Positions 44,738 through 53,342 of a DNA stretch of 64,000 bases are shown here, one piece after another (positions within the stretch are counted from its first letter, which is position 1; every line of letters starts with the position of its first letter). The stretch is from Streptomyces sp. NBC_01788. Its GTDB lineage: Bacteria > Actinomycetota > Actinomycetes > Streptomycetales > Streptomycetaceae. The position numbers and the translations under genes were made by a program. The notes under the pieces were generated by a model. The model was not told where the DNA came from. It did no database searches and worked only from the letters and a program-made list of their open reading frames with translations. The DNA is taken from positions 3,286,001 through 3,350,000 of the forward strand of contig NZ_CP109090.1 of assembly GCF_035917575.1 (NCBI RefSeq), in the 5' to 3' direction.

Positions 44738-45718
44738 TCAGTTGCCCTCCGTCTTTATGATCACGTCCCGGTACGCGCGCGCCGCCGCGCGCAGGGCCGC
44801 CTCCGGGTCGACGCCCTCGGCCTCGGCACGGGCGGCCAGAGCCAGCAGTTCGTACCCGAAGCCCTCGCCCGCCGGGAGGGGGACGTCCAGGCCCGCCGTG
44901 CGAACCCGGGAGGCCAGCTTGGCGGCGAGGGCGAGGCCGGGCTGGCCGAGGGGGACGCCCTCGGTCACGGAGGTGCGCCGCTTCTCCTCGGCCTTGGTGC
45001 GCAGCCAGTGCGCCTTGACCTCCTCCGGGGTGGTGGCGGTCTCGTCGCCGAAGACATGCGGGTGGCGGTGAATCAGCTTGGCGACGATGGTGCCGGCCAC
45101 GTCGTCGATGGAGAACGGCTCCTCGGGGTCCTCCTCGGCGATACGGGCGTGGAAGACCACCTGGAGCAGGACGTCGCCCAGTTCCTCGCGCAGTTCCTCG
45201 CGGTCGCCGTCCTCGATCGCCTCGACCAGCTCGTACGCCTCCTCGATGCCGTACTTGGCCAGGCCCTTGTGGGTCTGCCGGGACGACCAGGGGCACTCGG
45301 CGCGGATGCGGTCCATGACCTGGACGAGGTCGAGCAGGCGGGCGCCGGGCAGGTCGTAGGAGGCGGGCAGCAGTTCCAGCTCGGGCATCTGCACACGGCC
45401 GGATCCGGCCAGGCGGGCCAGTCCGTCGGTCAGGGCGGGCTCGCCCTCGCCGGTGGCCACGACGACGACCGTACGGCCGCCGGCGCACGCGTCCACCAGC
45501 TCCTCCGCGCTCGGCGCCGCCTCGTCCACGGCCGTGCCGGCCTCCCGCAGATACGGGAGCTGCGGATGGGCACCGTCCGCGCACAGCACCCGGTCCGCCG
45601 ACCGCAGTGCCTGCCAGGCGGGCCAGGACAGCAGTCCGGGGGCGACCCGGTGGCTGGTGGTGAGCAGGACGATCCGGCCCGGGGCCGCTGCGGAGGTGGT
45701 CGCGCTGGTGGTGTTCAC
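44738..45718 (-). CDS. mazG: MazG-family nucleoside triphosphate pyrophosphohydrolase
   Basis: A 326-residue protein that removes non-canonical or excess NTPs. The C-terminal MazG domain (about 115-300) has LLDLVQVMDRIRAECPW, the metal-binding EEAYELVEAI and EELGDVLLQVVFHARIAEE, and FVFGDE-like HPHVFGDETA. The first 110 residues form an uncharacterised domain with a TTSHRVAPGLLSW start, perhaps a decayed methyltransferase-like fold. The GTG start is preceded by TACGTT at leaderless spacing. Confidence 0.88.
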   Translation of the reverse strand: MNTTSATTSAAAPGRIVLLTTSHRVAPGLLSWPAWQALRSADRVLCADGAHPQLPYLREAGTAVDEAAPSAEELVDACAGGRTVVVVATGEGEPALTDGLARLAGSGRVQMPELELLPASYDLPGARLLDLVQVMDRIRAECPWSSRQTHKGLAKYGIEEAYELVEAIEDGDREELREELGDVLLQVVFHARIAEEDPEEPFSIDDVAGTIVAKLIHRHPHVFGDETATTPEEVKAHWLRTKAEEKRRTSVTEGVPLGQPGLALAAKLASRVRTAGLDVPLPAGEGFGYELLALAARAEAEGVDPEAALRAAARAYRDVIIKTEGN

Positions 45719-45862
45719 GCTCCGAACGTAACGCACGCGGCTGGGGTCACCTTGAGTTGTCCACAGGCCGGGGGCTGCCCCTGGCCCGGTTGTCCACAGG
45801 CCCCGTTGTCCACAGGGCCGGCCGCCCGGCATCCGGCCGCCCGGCGACCGTCCGGCGTCCGG

Positions 45863-46510
45863 TCAGGTGGACTGCTGGTTCTGGGACGCCGAGACGTCCC
45901 GCAGCCACGGCGTTTTCGCCTTCACGAGGGTGCTCTTCTCCACGTCCCAGGTGCCGTAGCGCGGGTTCAGGTCGACGTGGAGGTCGGCGGAGGCCTCGGA
46001 CAGCGCCTTCCAGAAGGCCGGCTGGCCGGCGTCGGTGTGCAGATGGGTCGCGAGCTTCTGAGCCTTCACCTGGAGGCGGAGGTTGTCGTCGAGGCGCTGC
46101 GGCGGCACCCCGTACCGCTGGAGCCAGGTGCCCTCGAGCGCCTTGGCGCCGCCCGCCTGCTGTTCGAGACCGGTGCGCAGCTGCTGGACCTCGCTGCGGC
46201 TGACGGTGAGGCCGGCGTTCCGGGCGGCGCGGTCGAGGACCCGGTCGAGCACCATCTGGTGCAGCGTGTCCCGGGTGAGCGTGCCGGTCGAGGCGACGGC
46301 CTGCTGGTACTGCGCCTCGTCCGACACCGCGGCCCGCTGCGCCTCGCGCACCTCGCTCACCCGGCTCTGCAACTGCCCGAAGGTGATCCGCTGGCCGCCG
46401 ACCACGGCCGCCGCGCCCGGATGCGCGTCGCTTCCACAGGCGGTGAGCAGGGGTGCCGCCGCGAGGAGCGCGGCGGACAGGACGAGCGCGGTGCGACGGC
46501 GGCGGTGCAA
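45863..46510 (-). CDS. SurA N-domain-like lipoprotein
   Basis: A 215-residue lipoprotein. A basic, hydrophobic signal (LHRRRRTALVLSAALLAAAP) ends in the lipobox LLTAC with Cys25 as the lipid anchor. The mature part contains an inhibitor-like SurA/PrsA N-terminal chaperone domain (VGGQRITFGQLQSRVSE, then long helices) but no parvulin peptidyl-prolyl isomerase domain. It should act outside the membrane as a folding chaperone. The TTG start is supported by GGGAGG five bases upstream. Upstream of mazG on the same strand. Confidence 0.85.
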   Translation of the reverse strand: MHRRRRTALVLSAALLAAAPLLTACGSDAHPGAAAVVGGQRITFGQLQSRVSEVREAQRAAVSDEAQYQQAVASTGTLTRDTLHQMVLDRVLDRAARNAGLTVSRSEVQQLRTGLEQQAGGAKALEGTWLQRYGVPPQRLDDNLRLQVKAQKLATHLHTDAGQPAFWKALSEASADLHVDLNPRYGTWDVEKSTLVKAKTPWLRDVSASQNQQST

Positions 46511-46731
46511 GGAAACCTCCCGTGGTGGAGATTGCTTCGACAGGTGCGGCGCGCAGCGCCTCCACCAGGGGTGGTGGTCGGGCGACGGGCGGGCGCACAA
46601 AGTCTTGCGGTGATCGATAGTAGGCAGCGGCCGGGCTCCGGCCAACCCATTCGACCAACGATTCACCACGACTTCGGGCACCGTCGCACAGGGGGAGGGA
46701 CCCACATGGCGTCCGGCGAGGGGGAAAACCG

Positions 46732-47562
46732 TCAGCCGGTGATGGCGACCGGAGCGTCCCACCAGTCGCGGTCGACGGTGATGGTGACGCCGCCGCGCGT
46801 CTCCTTGCTGTTGACCATGTACTGGTGGGCGCGGCTGTGGTCGGTGAACTGGGTGGCGCCCCAGGGCCAGTCGGTGGTGGTGGTCTCCTTGCCGTCCCAC
46901 AGGGCGTACCAGAGGTTGCCCGGCAGGTCGGTCTTGTTGGTCGCGGTGGCGATGGCCTTGGCGCTGGAGCTGGTGAAGCCGTAGTAGCCGGCGCGGTAGG
47001 TCTTGTCGCGCAGCACCTTGTCGAAGGCGCGGACGTAGGTGAGCACGGCGTCGTTGCACGCCTTGTCCGTGATGTCGTACGGCTCCATGTCGAGGTAGAC
47101 CGGGCTGCCCGCCTTCATGCCGAGCGCCGAGGCCTTGGCCACCGCGTCGTTGGCGTCGGCGGTGCCGAGGGAGGCGGCGGTGGCGGCGGTGAGCCGCTCG
47201 GGGTTGGCGCTCTTCTGGCACGGCGGCTGGGCCCCGACGTACAGCGGGATGAGCTTCCAGCCCTGGGCGCTGACGGACTTCACCCAGGAGGCGGTGAGGT
47301 TGGGCTGGGCGCAGCCGCGGTTCTTGCCGCCGATGTAGACGGCGGCGGCGCCGTAGTACTTGTCGGTGCGCCAGGCGTTCATGGCGCTCAGCGAGGGCGC
47401 CGTGCAGGTGTCGAAGGCCCGGCCGGTGAAGGTCTTCTGGGCGGGCCAGGCGGTGGCCGCCATGGACGTCTGGGCCGCGATCCCGGCGCCGGCCACGACG
47501 ACGGCCCCGGCCGCCGCCCATGTGATGTACCTGCGCTTCTTCGATTGCCGGTGCTCGGCCAT
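46732..47562 (-). CDS. Secreted DUF1906 glycoside-hydrolase-like protein
   Basis: A 276-residue exported protein. The signal peptide (about 1-36) has KKRRYITWAAAG, a possible twin-arginine motif, and ends near SMAATA. The mature domain is of the DUF1906 / Rv2525c type, a TIM-barrel resembling glycosidases: YYGAAAVYIGGKNRGCAQPNLT, LIPLYVGAQPPC, VYLDMEPYDI and YRAGYYGF. The YLDMEPY strand carries the putative catalytic acids. It likely acts on the cell wall. Start chosen for the signal peptide. Confidence 0.88.
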   Translation of the reverse strand: MAEHRQSKKRRYITWAAAGAVVVAGAGIAAQTSMAATAWPAQKTFTGRAFDTCTAPSLSAMNAWRTDKYYGAAAVYIGGKNRGCAQPNLTASWVKSVSAQGWKLIPLYVGAQPPCQKSANPERLTAATAASLGTADANDAVAKASALGMKAGSPVYLDMEPYDITDKACNDAVLTYVRAFDKVLRDKTYRAGYYGFTSSSAKAIATATNKTDLPGNLWYALWDGKETTTTDWPWGATQFTDHSRAHQYMVNSKETRGGVTITVDRDWWDAPVAITG

Positions 47563-47789
47563 CCCCACCCCTGTTGTCGTGTACGCGCATGTTGCGCGTG
47601 TGCGGAGGCACGCTAGCCGACCAAACCCCGCGGCTCGAAAAGCGATCGCCTCGCAGGGCACAAGAATCACACAAGACGCCGTAAAAACACGCGTGTTGTC
47701 CACGGCCGCAACCGGTCCGGTCTCCTCGGGCGTCATAGCGTCCGCTCGCCACGCCTCTGTGGCGGCCCCAGCTCAAGAAAGCACCTCGC

Positions 47790-48539
47790 ATGCACTTCGC
47801 GTTCCGCGCCGCCCGTGTCCTCGCCGTGGCCACGCTCCCCCTGGTCCTGACCCTGACGGCCTGCGGCTCTTCCGGCTCCGGCTCTTCCGGCTCCGGTTCG
47901 TCCGGCTCCGGTTCGTCCGGCTCCGGCGGTCACGCGCCTTCGGCTGCCACCAGCGACCCCAACGCCGGTCTGCTCACGGGCACCCAGTTGAAGAAGGCCC
48001 TCGCCCCGGCGTCGTTCTTCGCCTCCGGTTTCGCCGTCGACCCGAGCGGGGCCAGGGACTCCGGCGACACCTACACGACCCCGTCGACCGCCCCGGCGGC
48101 CAAGCCGGACTGCACAAGGCTCGGCGGCACCGCGTGGATAGACATCGCCGGGATCACCGGCGTGTCCTTCGCGCAGAACGACTACGTCAGCAAGAACACC
48201 TCCGAGGACATCGCCCAGGAGATCGACGCCTACCGCGGTACGACGGCGGCGCGCGTCATGGAGGCCCTGGAGAAGGCGGTCACGGCCTGCACCGGCTTCA
48301 CCGACTCGCAGACCCACTCGAGGGTCAAGGTCACCGGACGGGCCACGTCCGGACTGGGCGACGCGGCCTACACGATCACCCTGACGGACTCCGCCTGGGA
48401 GAACGGCACGACCCTCGTCGCGGCCCAGGTCGGCACGAACGTCGTCAGCGTCATGTCGACGGACGGCCACGACAACGGGGCGGCGACCGCGAAGAAGCTG
48501 ACGGAGCGGATCGTCACGGCCTTGAAGCAGACTTCCTGA
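47790..48539 (+). CDS. Secreted lipoprotein with GSSGS repeat
   Basis: A 249-residue lipoprotein: signal with lipobox LTLTAC, then an almost perfect repeat of Gly-Ser units (GSSGSGSSGSGSSGSGSSGS, about 26-45) as a flexible tether. A 200-residue domain (about 55-249) resembles PknH-type extracellular sensor folds, with conserved Cys in KPDCTRLG and VTACTGF that could form a disulfide. Divergent from the DUF1906 gene. Ligand unknown. Confidence 0.8.
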   Translation: MHFAFRAARVLAVATLPLVLTLTACGSSGSGSSGSGSSGSGSSGSGGHAPSAATSDPNAGLLTGTQLKKALAPASFFASGFAVDPSGARDSGDTYTTPSTAPAAKPDCTRLGGTAWIDIAGITGVSFAQNDYVSKNTSEDIAQEIDAYRGTTAARVMEALEKAVTACTGFTDSQTHSRVKVTGRATSGLGDAAYTITLTDSAWENGTTLVAAQVGTNVVSVMSTDGHDNGAATAKKLTERIVTALKQTS

Positions 48540-48621
48540 CGGCATCGGTCCACGTCGTTCGGTGGCCTAACCTTGCCTGCGACGACTCCGTCCTCGTGCG
48601 GCGGAGCTCTTGGGGGTGGAG

Positions 48622-48996
48622 ATGGACAAGCGGCTGGAGGCCGGCTGGTTCCAGCGGATCGCCTGGTCCGTCCTGGTCTGGGGTTCGCTGGGCCTGCTGG
48701 CGTGGGTGCCGTTCCTGTACGTGGCGATCCGCCGCGGACTCGGCTCGGACTGGGGGGCCTTCGCCGCCTTCGTCGTGTACGAGTGCGTGACGCTGCCGTG
48801 GTCCTCCGTCACCTCCCGCGGCGAAGGTGACCCGGTCCTGGGCATCGTCGTCATCCTGTGCCTGCTGACGGCGACGGCGATGCTGCTGTTCGCCGTCTTC
48901 GACCGGCAGTCGGCGCGGGGAGCGCAGCCGCCGTACACGGCAGCGCCGGCCCCCGCTCAGGGACAGGCGTACGGGTACCCGTACGGCGGGCGATAG
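48622..48996 (+). CDS. Small two-helix membrane protein
   Basis: A 124-residue protein with three hydrophobic stretches (about 12-34, 43-60 and 72-92) and a short tail ending YGYPYGGR, a motif of small actinobacterial membrane proteins. Upstream in-frame TTG (48610) and GTG (48616) codons are possible starts; GGGGG five bases before ATG favours 48622. No family recognised. Confidence 0.65.
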   Translation: MDKRLEAGWFQRIAWSVLVWGSLGLLAWVPFLYVAIRRGLGSDWGAFAAFVVYECVTLPWSSVTSRGEGDPVLGIVVILCLLTATAMLLFAVFDRQSARGAQPPYTAAPAPAQGQAYGYPYGGR

Positions 48997-49014
48997 CGGC
49001 AGGCCCCGGCGCCG

Positions 49015-50751
49015 TCACACCCGCCGGGTGCGGCGCAGGATCCGGACGGCCGGCCAGGTCAGCAGGGCGGTGAGCCCCCACATGAAGCCCCCGATGGAGA
49101 GCCACTCGGCGGTGCTGGTCTCCGGATCGTCGGCGCCGAAGACCGTGAACGACAGGGCCAGGAAGGCGAACAGGACGCCGAGCAGCCCGAAGACGACCAC
49201 GGCCGCGGTCTGGCCGCCGGTCCGCCGGGTGGGCGTGGCCGACCCCGGCGCACCGGCGTGGACCGGGCCGCCCCCGCCGGGGGCCGGTTCCGGCGCGGGC
49301 GTGCGCTCCCGGGGCGGCAGCCACACCACCGCGGTGGGTGGAACGGCGGCGGCCACACCCGCCATCGTGTGCGCGTCGACGCCGTACAGACCGGGTTCCA
49401 CGTCGACGACCAGGCCGTCGGCACCGATGAGCCGGCGCCCGCCGTCCGGCCAGCTCAGCATGGCCGCGCAGGCGCGGTAGGACACGGTCACCGCATGCTC
49501 CGTGCCGTCCGGTCCGCCCGCTGTCAGGCTGACCCCCACCTCCCCCACGACCAGTGCCGAACCGTCACCCCTCAGCGAGGGGAACCGCCGGCCGGTCACC
49601 GCGTGCGGCGAACTCGTCGGCGCCGCCGTGTACCCGGCCCAGTCGGCGCTGTGCCCGTGAGGCACCTGCATCAGAGCCGTTCCCGCCGCCTCCACGGCCA
49701 CCGCGTGCAGATCCGCGGGGGTCACCGACCGCAGTTCGGGACGCAGTTCGTCGAGGGTGAGCGAGGACCGTCCGGCGAGCAGGTCCTCCGCCATGCCGGG
49801 CAGTCGCCGTACGGCCGCGTCGGGCGCGGTCAGTGCGCCGTCGGCCCGGGTGCGGACCGCGTCCAGGTCGGCCTGGCCGATCCGGCCCGCCTGAAGCCCG
49901 GCGAGGACGTCGACGAAGCCGCCGAGCACCGCGTCCTGCTTGGCGGGCAGGGCGTCCGCGAAGGCCGTCACCAGGGCGAAGCCGTCACGGCGCGCGGTGT
50001 GGTCGGCTGCCGCCGTGTACGAGTAGCCGCCCTCCTGGCGCAGGGCCCGGGACAGCTCCCGTTCGAGAACGCCCGTGTACAGCCGGGCGGCTGTGCTGTC
50101 GGCGACGACCGCGTCCAGCAGCACGCCGCCCGTGCCGTCGGAGAAGTAGGCGGGGGTGGTGGGAAGAGCGGAGGTGACGACGGGCAGGGACCGGCGCTGA
50201 CCGGCGGGCAGCTTGAGCGTGAGCCCGGCCGGCAGACGCTCACCGGCGACCCACAGCACCGCGTTGCCCTGCGTGAACCAGGTGTGCGCCCAGGACTCCA
50301 CGTCCTGCGGACCCAGGTTCCGCACGCCCCACTCCGGGTAGCTGACCAGCCCGTATCCCTGGGCTCCGTATCGCCACAGCGGCAGTTGGGGGGTCTCGCG
50401 CCGGGACTCCTCGGTGCGCAGGATCTCCTTCTCGGTCTCCAGACGCTCCATGGGCAGCGCGATGAGGGAGGCGCAGACGCCCTGGAGATAGGCGACCACC
50501 TCGTGTTCGGCGCCCTCCGCGTGGAAGTGGGTGAAGGCGGCCTTGGTGGTTCCGTTGAAGTGGTAGTCGGCCACGCCCAGGCGGTGCAGCGCGAGATGCT
50601 CCACCAGGTGGGTGATACCGGTCCTGGCCAACGTCTCGTCGGCGACGCCGACGCGGAAGACGAGTCCGGCGCGCATCGGCCCGGCGGCCTGCGCGAAGAG
50701 GGTGGGTATGCCGTCGGTCTCGGTGCGGTGGACGGCGGCCTGCGGGTTCAT
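49015..50751 (-). CDS. M16 peptidase-like protein with C-terminal membrane segments
   Basis: A 578-residue protein. Residues about 1-420 form the two-lobed M16 (insulinase/pitrilysin) fold, with the inverted zinc motif HLVEH (about 48-52) and a downstream Glu-rich helix ERLETEKEILRTEES providing a third ligand. An uncharacterised region (about 420-500) precedes two membrane helices (about 515-540 and 550-570). This is not the usual soluble M16 layout. It is followed 38 bases upstream of the TPR-like gene on the same strand, so an operon is likely. Target peptide unknown. Confidence 0.8.
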   Translation of the reverse strand: MNPQAAVHRTETDGIPTLFAQAAGPMRAGLVFRVGVADETLARTGITHLVEHLALHRLGVADYHFNGTTKAAFTHFHAEGAEHEVVAYLQGVCASLIALPMERLETEKEILRTEESRRETPQLPLWRYGAQGYGLVSYPEWGVRNLGPQDVESWAHTWFTQGNAVLWVAGERLPAGLTLKLPAGQRRSLPVVTSALPTTPAYFSDGTGGVLLDAVVADSTAARLYTGVLERELSRALRQEGGYSYTAAADHTARRDGFALVTAFADALPAKQDAVLGGFVDVLAGLQAGRIGQADLDAVRTRADGALTAPDAAVRRLPGMAEDLLAGRSSLTLDELRPELRSVTPADLHAVAVEAAGTALMQVPHGHSADWAGYTAAPTSSPHAVTGRRFPSLRGDGSALVVGEVGVSLTAGGPDGTEHAVTVSYRACAAMLSWPDGGRRLIGADGLVVDVEPGLYGVDAHTMAGVAAAVPPTAVVWLPPRERTPAPEPAPGGGGPVHAGAPGSATPTRRTGGQTAAVVVFGLLGVLFAFLALSFTVFGADDPETSTAEWLSIGGFMWGLTALLTWPAVRILRRTRRV

Positions 50752-50807
50752 CTTCGGCCTCTGTTAGGCGTGTTCGTCACGTTCGTGGGGTTCGGTGTCG
50801 TGGGCCG

Positions 50808-51767
50808 TCAGCCCGCGGCGAGAGCTGCGTCGCGGTGCTTGACGTAGGCCTCGGCCGGTTCGCCCAGGTAGCTCCACGGGTACTCCGAGGCCAGGTTGCC
50901 CAGCGCGCGGAAGTGCGCGGCGGCCCGTGCGCGGTCCCCGATCAGGGAGAAGAGGGCGGCGAAGCATCCCTGGACGGTGACCCATCCGTAGGCCGGCCGG
51001 AAGTGCGGGTGGGCCACCGAGCGCTCGGCGGCCTCGACGAGTTCGGCGTGGACGTGGGGCTGCCGCAGGTACTGGGTACGCTCCCGGCCGGCCTCCAGCT
51101 CGAGCCAGTGCTCCATGTGCGCCTCCGCGACCAGGCCGCCGTTCAGGGCCCCGCCCGGAGCGCCCCGCAGGCATTCCTGGGCGAAGCCGTGGGCGGCCTG
51201 CCAGCTACCGCCCCACTTGGGGCACAACTGGTCGAGCAGGCGGGCCTGACCGGTGAAGTGGTGCGGGTGATGGGCGGCCAGCCGGTCGTACCGGCGCCGT
51301 GCCTCGTTCTGCCCGAGCTGCAGTCCGCGGGCCGTGTTGAGCCGCTCGGCCCAGGCCGCGTCGTAGGACGGATCGAGGGCGGTGGCCCGGATGAGCCGCT
51401 TCTCGGCCTCCCGAAGCCGCGCGTGGAAGCCGGCGAACTGCTCGCGGCTGACGTGCTCGGCGCGCGCGTCGGTGCGTATCTCCCAGGCCGCCTGGACCTC
51501 ACGGGCGCCGAGCACGGTCAGGGCGAACACGTCGTCCGGAGCGGCGGCGACCAGTTCGTGCAGCGACCGCTCGGTACCTGGCACTTCGGCCAGCACACGC
51601 ACCGCGAAGGCGCGGTCGGTGCCCTGCGGCAGGGAGTCGACGTACCCGCGCGCCGAGGCCCAGTCCCCCGCGGCGGCGGCCTGTCGCAGCCAGGCGGCCT
51701 CGGGGAAGGCGGAGGCAACCTCGAAATCGGGTGGAGGCAGGGCGGAGGCGGGAGAGGCGAGCGACAT
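50808..51767 (-). CDS. Helical-repeat (TPR-like) protein of unknown function
   Basis: A 319-residue soluble, Ala/Leu/Arg-rich, all-helical protein. Repeated helix pairs such as RLIRATALDPSYDAAWAERL and DRARAAAHFRALG resemble tetratricopeptide or Sel1-type repeats. Tryptophans are spaced along it (WLRQAAAAG, WSYLGEP). ATG at 51767 is preceded by TAGGAT seven bases upstream, a leaderless arrangement; an in-frame ATG 30 bases earlier starts with nearly the same MSLAS peptide. Probably in an operon with the M16-like gene downstream. Molecular role not evident. Confidence 0.72.
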   Translation of the reverse strand: MSLASPASALPPPDFEVASAFPEAAWLRQAAAAGDWASARGYVDSLPQGTDRAFAVRVLAEVPGTERSLHELVAAAPDDVFALTVLGAREVQAAWEIRTDARAEHVSREQFAGFHARLREAEKRLIRATALDPSYDAAWAERLNTARGLQLGQNEARRRYDRLAAHHPHHFTGQARLLDQLCPKWGGSWQAAHGFAQECLRGAPGGALNGGLVAEAHMEHWLELEAGRERTQYLRQPHVHAELVEAAERSVAHPHFRPAYGWVTVQGCFAALFSLIGDRARAAAHFRALGNLASEYPWSYLGEPAEAYVKHRDAALAAG

Positions 51768-52385
51768 GCGGCGGATCCTAAGCGACGCCAGTGACATGGC
51801 TGCCACCGGTAAGTCCGCGGGTCGGGCCGTCTGAAGACGCGGCATGAAAACAACCGTCGCTTGACTGTGCCCGTACCAACCGGACATCTGTTGTTCGCCT
51901 GATCTCCCTGGCGTCCGTCCCCTTGAGCGACGGGCTCCTCTCGCGGGACCGCCCTGCCCAATGGAGTTCCCATGGCCCTGAACGCCCGTCGCAACCGCCA
52001 ACTGCTCAAAGCTGCGGTTCCCTTGCTCCTCGCGGAGGAGTGCGTGGAGCTGACGAGCCTGGCCGGGGTGGGCTCGGTCTCCGTCCGCAGGCAGGCGGTC
52101 ACCGCCGCCGTGGGCCTGAAGGTCACGTTCCCGGTCCAGAACAGGGGAGACGGGCCGCGGTTCGCGGCGGCGCTGCCGGTGACCCGCTGACAGGCGACCA
52201 GGCGTCAACCATCCGCAAGCCAGATGCGCCTGGCGGTAGAACTTGAGCAGAGAGTCGTCCTCGAGCATCCCCGCCGGAACGCTATGACCACGCAGAAACA
52301 CGTGTTCCGCGTCCTGACGCCGAACGGCCAGCAGTACGACTTGTCCGCCAGGTCCTCGAGGTCCTGGCCGAGAGCGATACGCACG
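51768..52385. other. Non-coding or degraded stretch at the core/accessory boundary
   Basis: About 620 bases. Holds the weak small ORF 51972-52190. A broken reading frame at 52283-52399 begins MTTQKHVFRVLTPNGQQYDL and continues after a frameshift as RQVLEVLAESDTHVTLA before a TGA, probably the remnant of a short gene. Otherwise I see nothing supportable. Confidence 0.4.
51972..52190 (+). CDS. Possible small hypothetical protein
   Basis: A 72-residue frame with GGAG five bases before the ATG. It is Ala/Val/Leu-rich (QLLKAAVPLLLAEE and VTAAVGLKVTFPV), with no recognisable domain. It lies in a region of degraded DNA between divergent genes. It may be real, a remnant, or chance. Confidence 0.3.
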   Translation: MALNARRNRQLLKAAVPLLLAEECVELTSLAGVGSVSVRRQAVTAAVGLKVTFPVQNRGDGPRFAAALPVTR

Positions 52386-53051
52386 TCACACTGGCGTGAC
52401 CGGCAAACTCCTGACCCTGCGCGCAGCATCGAGAACGTCGCCGTCCTCATCCGCCGCGAGCCGTTCGAGCGCGGCGCGGACCGGCGAGCCCGGTCGGTGT
52501 GCCAAGGACCACGCCGCCGAGAATCGCACGCTGCGGTCGGTGTCATCGGCACAGGCCACCAGGAGGTCGGTGACACTCTCGTCGCGCAACGAGCCCAGGG
52601 CCGCCACGGCGCTGCTCCTGACCTCGGGCGCGGGATCGCAGGCGCCGGCGATCAGGATGGCCCGGGCTCGTGAAGGATCTCCCACGCCGAAGACGGAGCC
52701 GAGGGTGCTCATCACGTCGGCGCGTACTCGTGGGTCCGGGTCGGACGCCGCGTCGGCGACCAACCCGAAGTACTTCGCCCCACCGAAGTCGATGACGGCC
52801 AGGCCCCAGAGGCCGACCCGACGTGTCCTGGGGTCATGCGAGCCGAGGCAGCCCAGGACCAGCCTGATCGATTCCTCAGGATGATTCCAGGGAAACGCAT
52901 ACGAGACGTCGACGTCCGTGTCTCTTAGGAGGCCGTCACACTTGTTGTCGCAGGGCGCACGTTCAGTGAACAGCGCGTCGATCTTCTCGATACCGCCAGC
53001 CTGGTTGATCAGGTCCTCTTCTGCGTGGATCCCGTTTCGCCCCCTCCCCAT
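52386..53051 (-). pseudogene. Deaminase-toxin fragment fused to HEAT-like repeats (remnant toxin cassette)
   Basis: A 221-residue open frame. Its first 40 residues hold HAEEDLINQAGG and then FTERAPCDNKCDGLL, the HAE and PC...C pattern of nucleic-acid or nucleoside deaminase toxins (spacing CxxxC instead of the usual CxxC). From about residue 60 on it becomes HEAT-like helical repeats: DPRVRADVMSTLGSVFG, APEVRSSAVAALGSL, DRSVRFSAAWSLA. In-frame sequence continues upstream as KDGTIPTGRSM without a start signal. It looks like a displaced toxin tip fused by deletion to its immunity gene. A functional small protein is not excluded. Confidence 0.6.
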
Positions 53052-53080
53052 CGACCGCCCGGTGGGGATCGTTCCGTCCT

Positions 53081-53190
53081 TCAGTCGAGCCGGTTCTCGG
53101 TGTCCTGGTAGTCGACCTTGGTACCGAGGTCGTCGCAGTTGTGAACGAGAACCGGTGTGTCCCCGGCCTCCACATAGTACGTGTGGAAGC
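53081..53190 (-). pseudogene. Orphan copy of the Hint-domain end
   Basis: Translated on the minus strand this reads FHTYYVEAGDTPVLVHNC, then a short acidic run ending at TGA (53083-53081). The intact RHS protein carries TLHTYYVEAGDTSVLVHNC at the end of its Hint domain. Upstream of it the frame is closed by a TAG within about 20 bases. One base of shift joins it to the deaminase-like frame that follows. It is a leftover of a former or alternative 3' cassette. Confidence 0.8.
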
Positions 53191-53342
53191 CGGGCCGTTC
53201 CTGCCTACGCTTTCGCAGATGAGGGAGGAATCAACGGTCCGTCGGCGTCCGCAGAACGGCCTTCTTCACAGATGGGATTGTTGAGAAGGCCCTGACCTTT
53301 GCGGTGCCGATGGGAGTGTGGAAGGTCGTACTAGATGTAACA

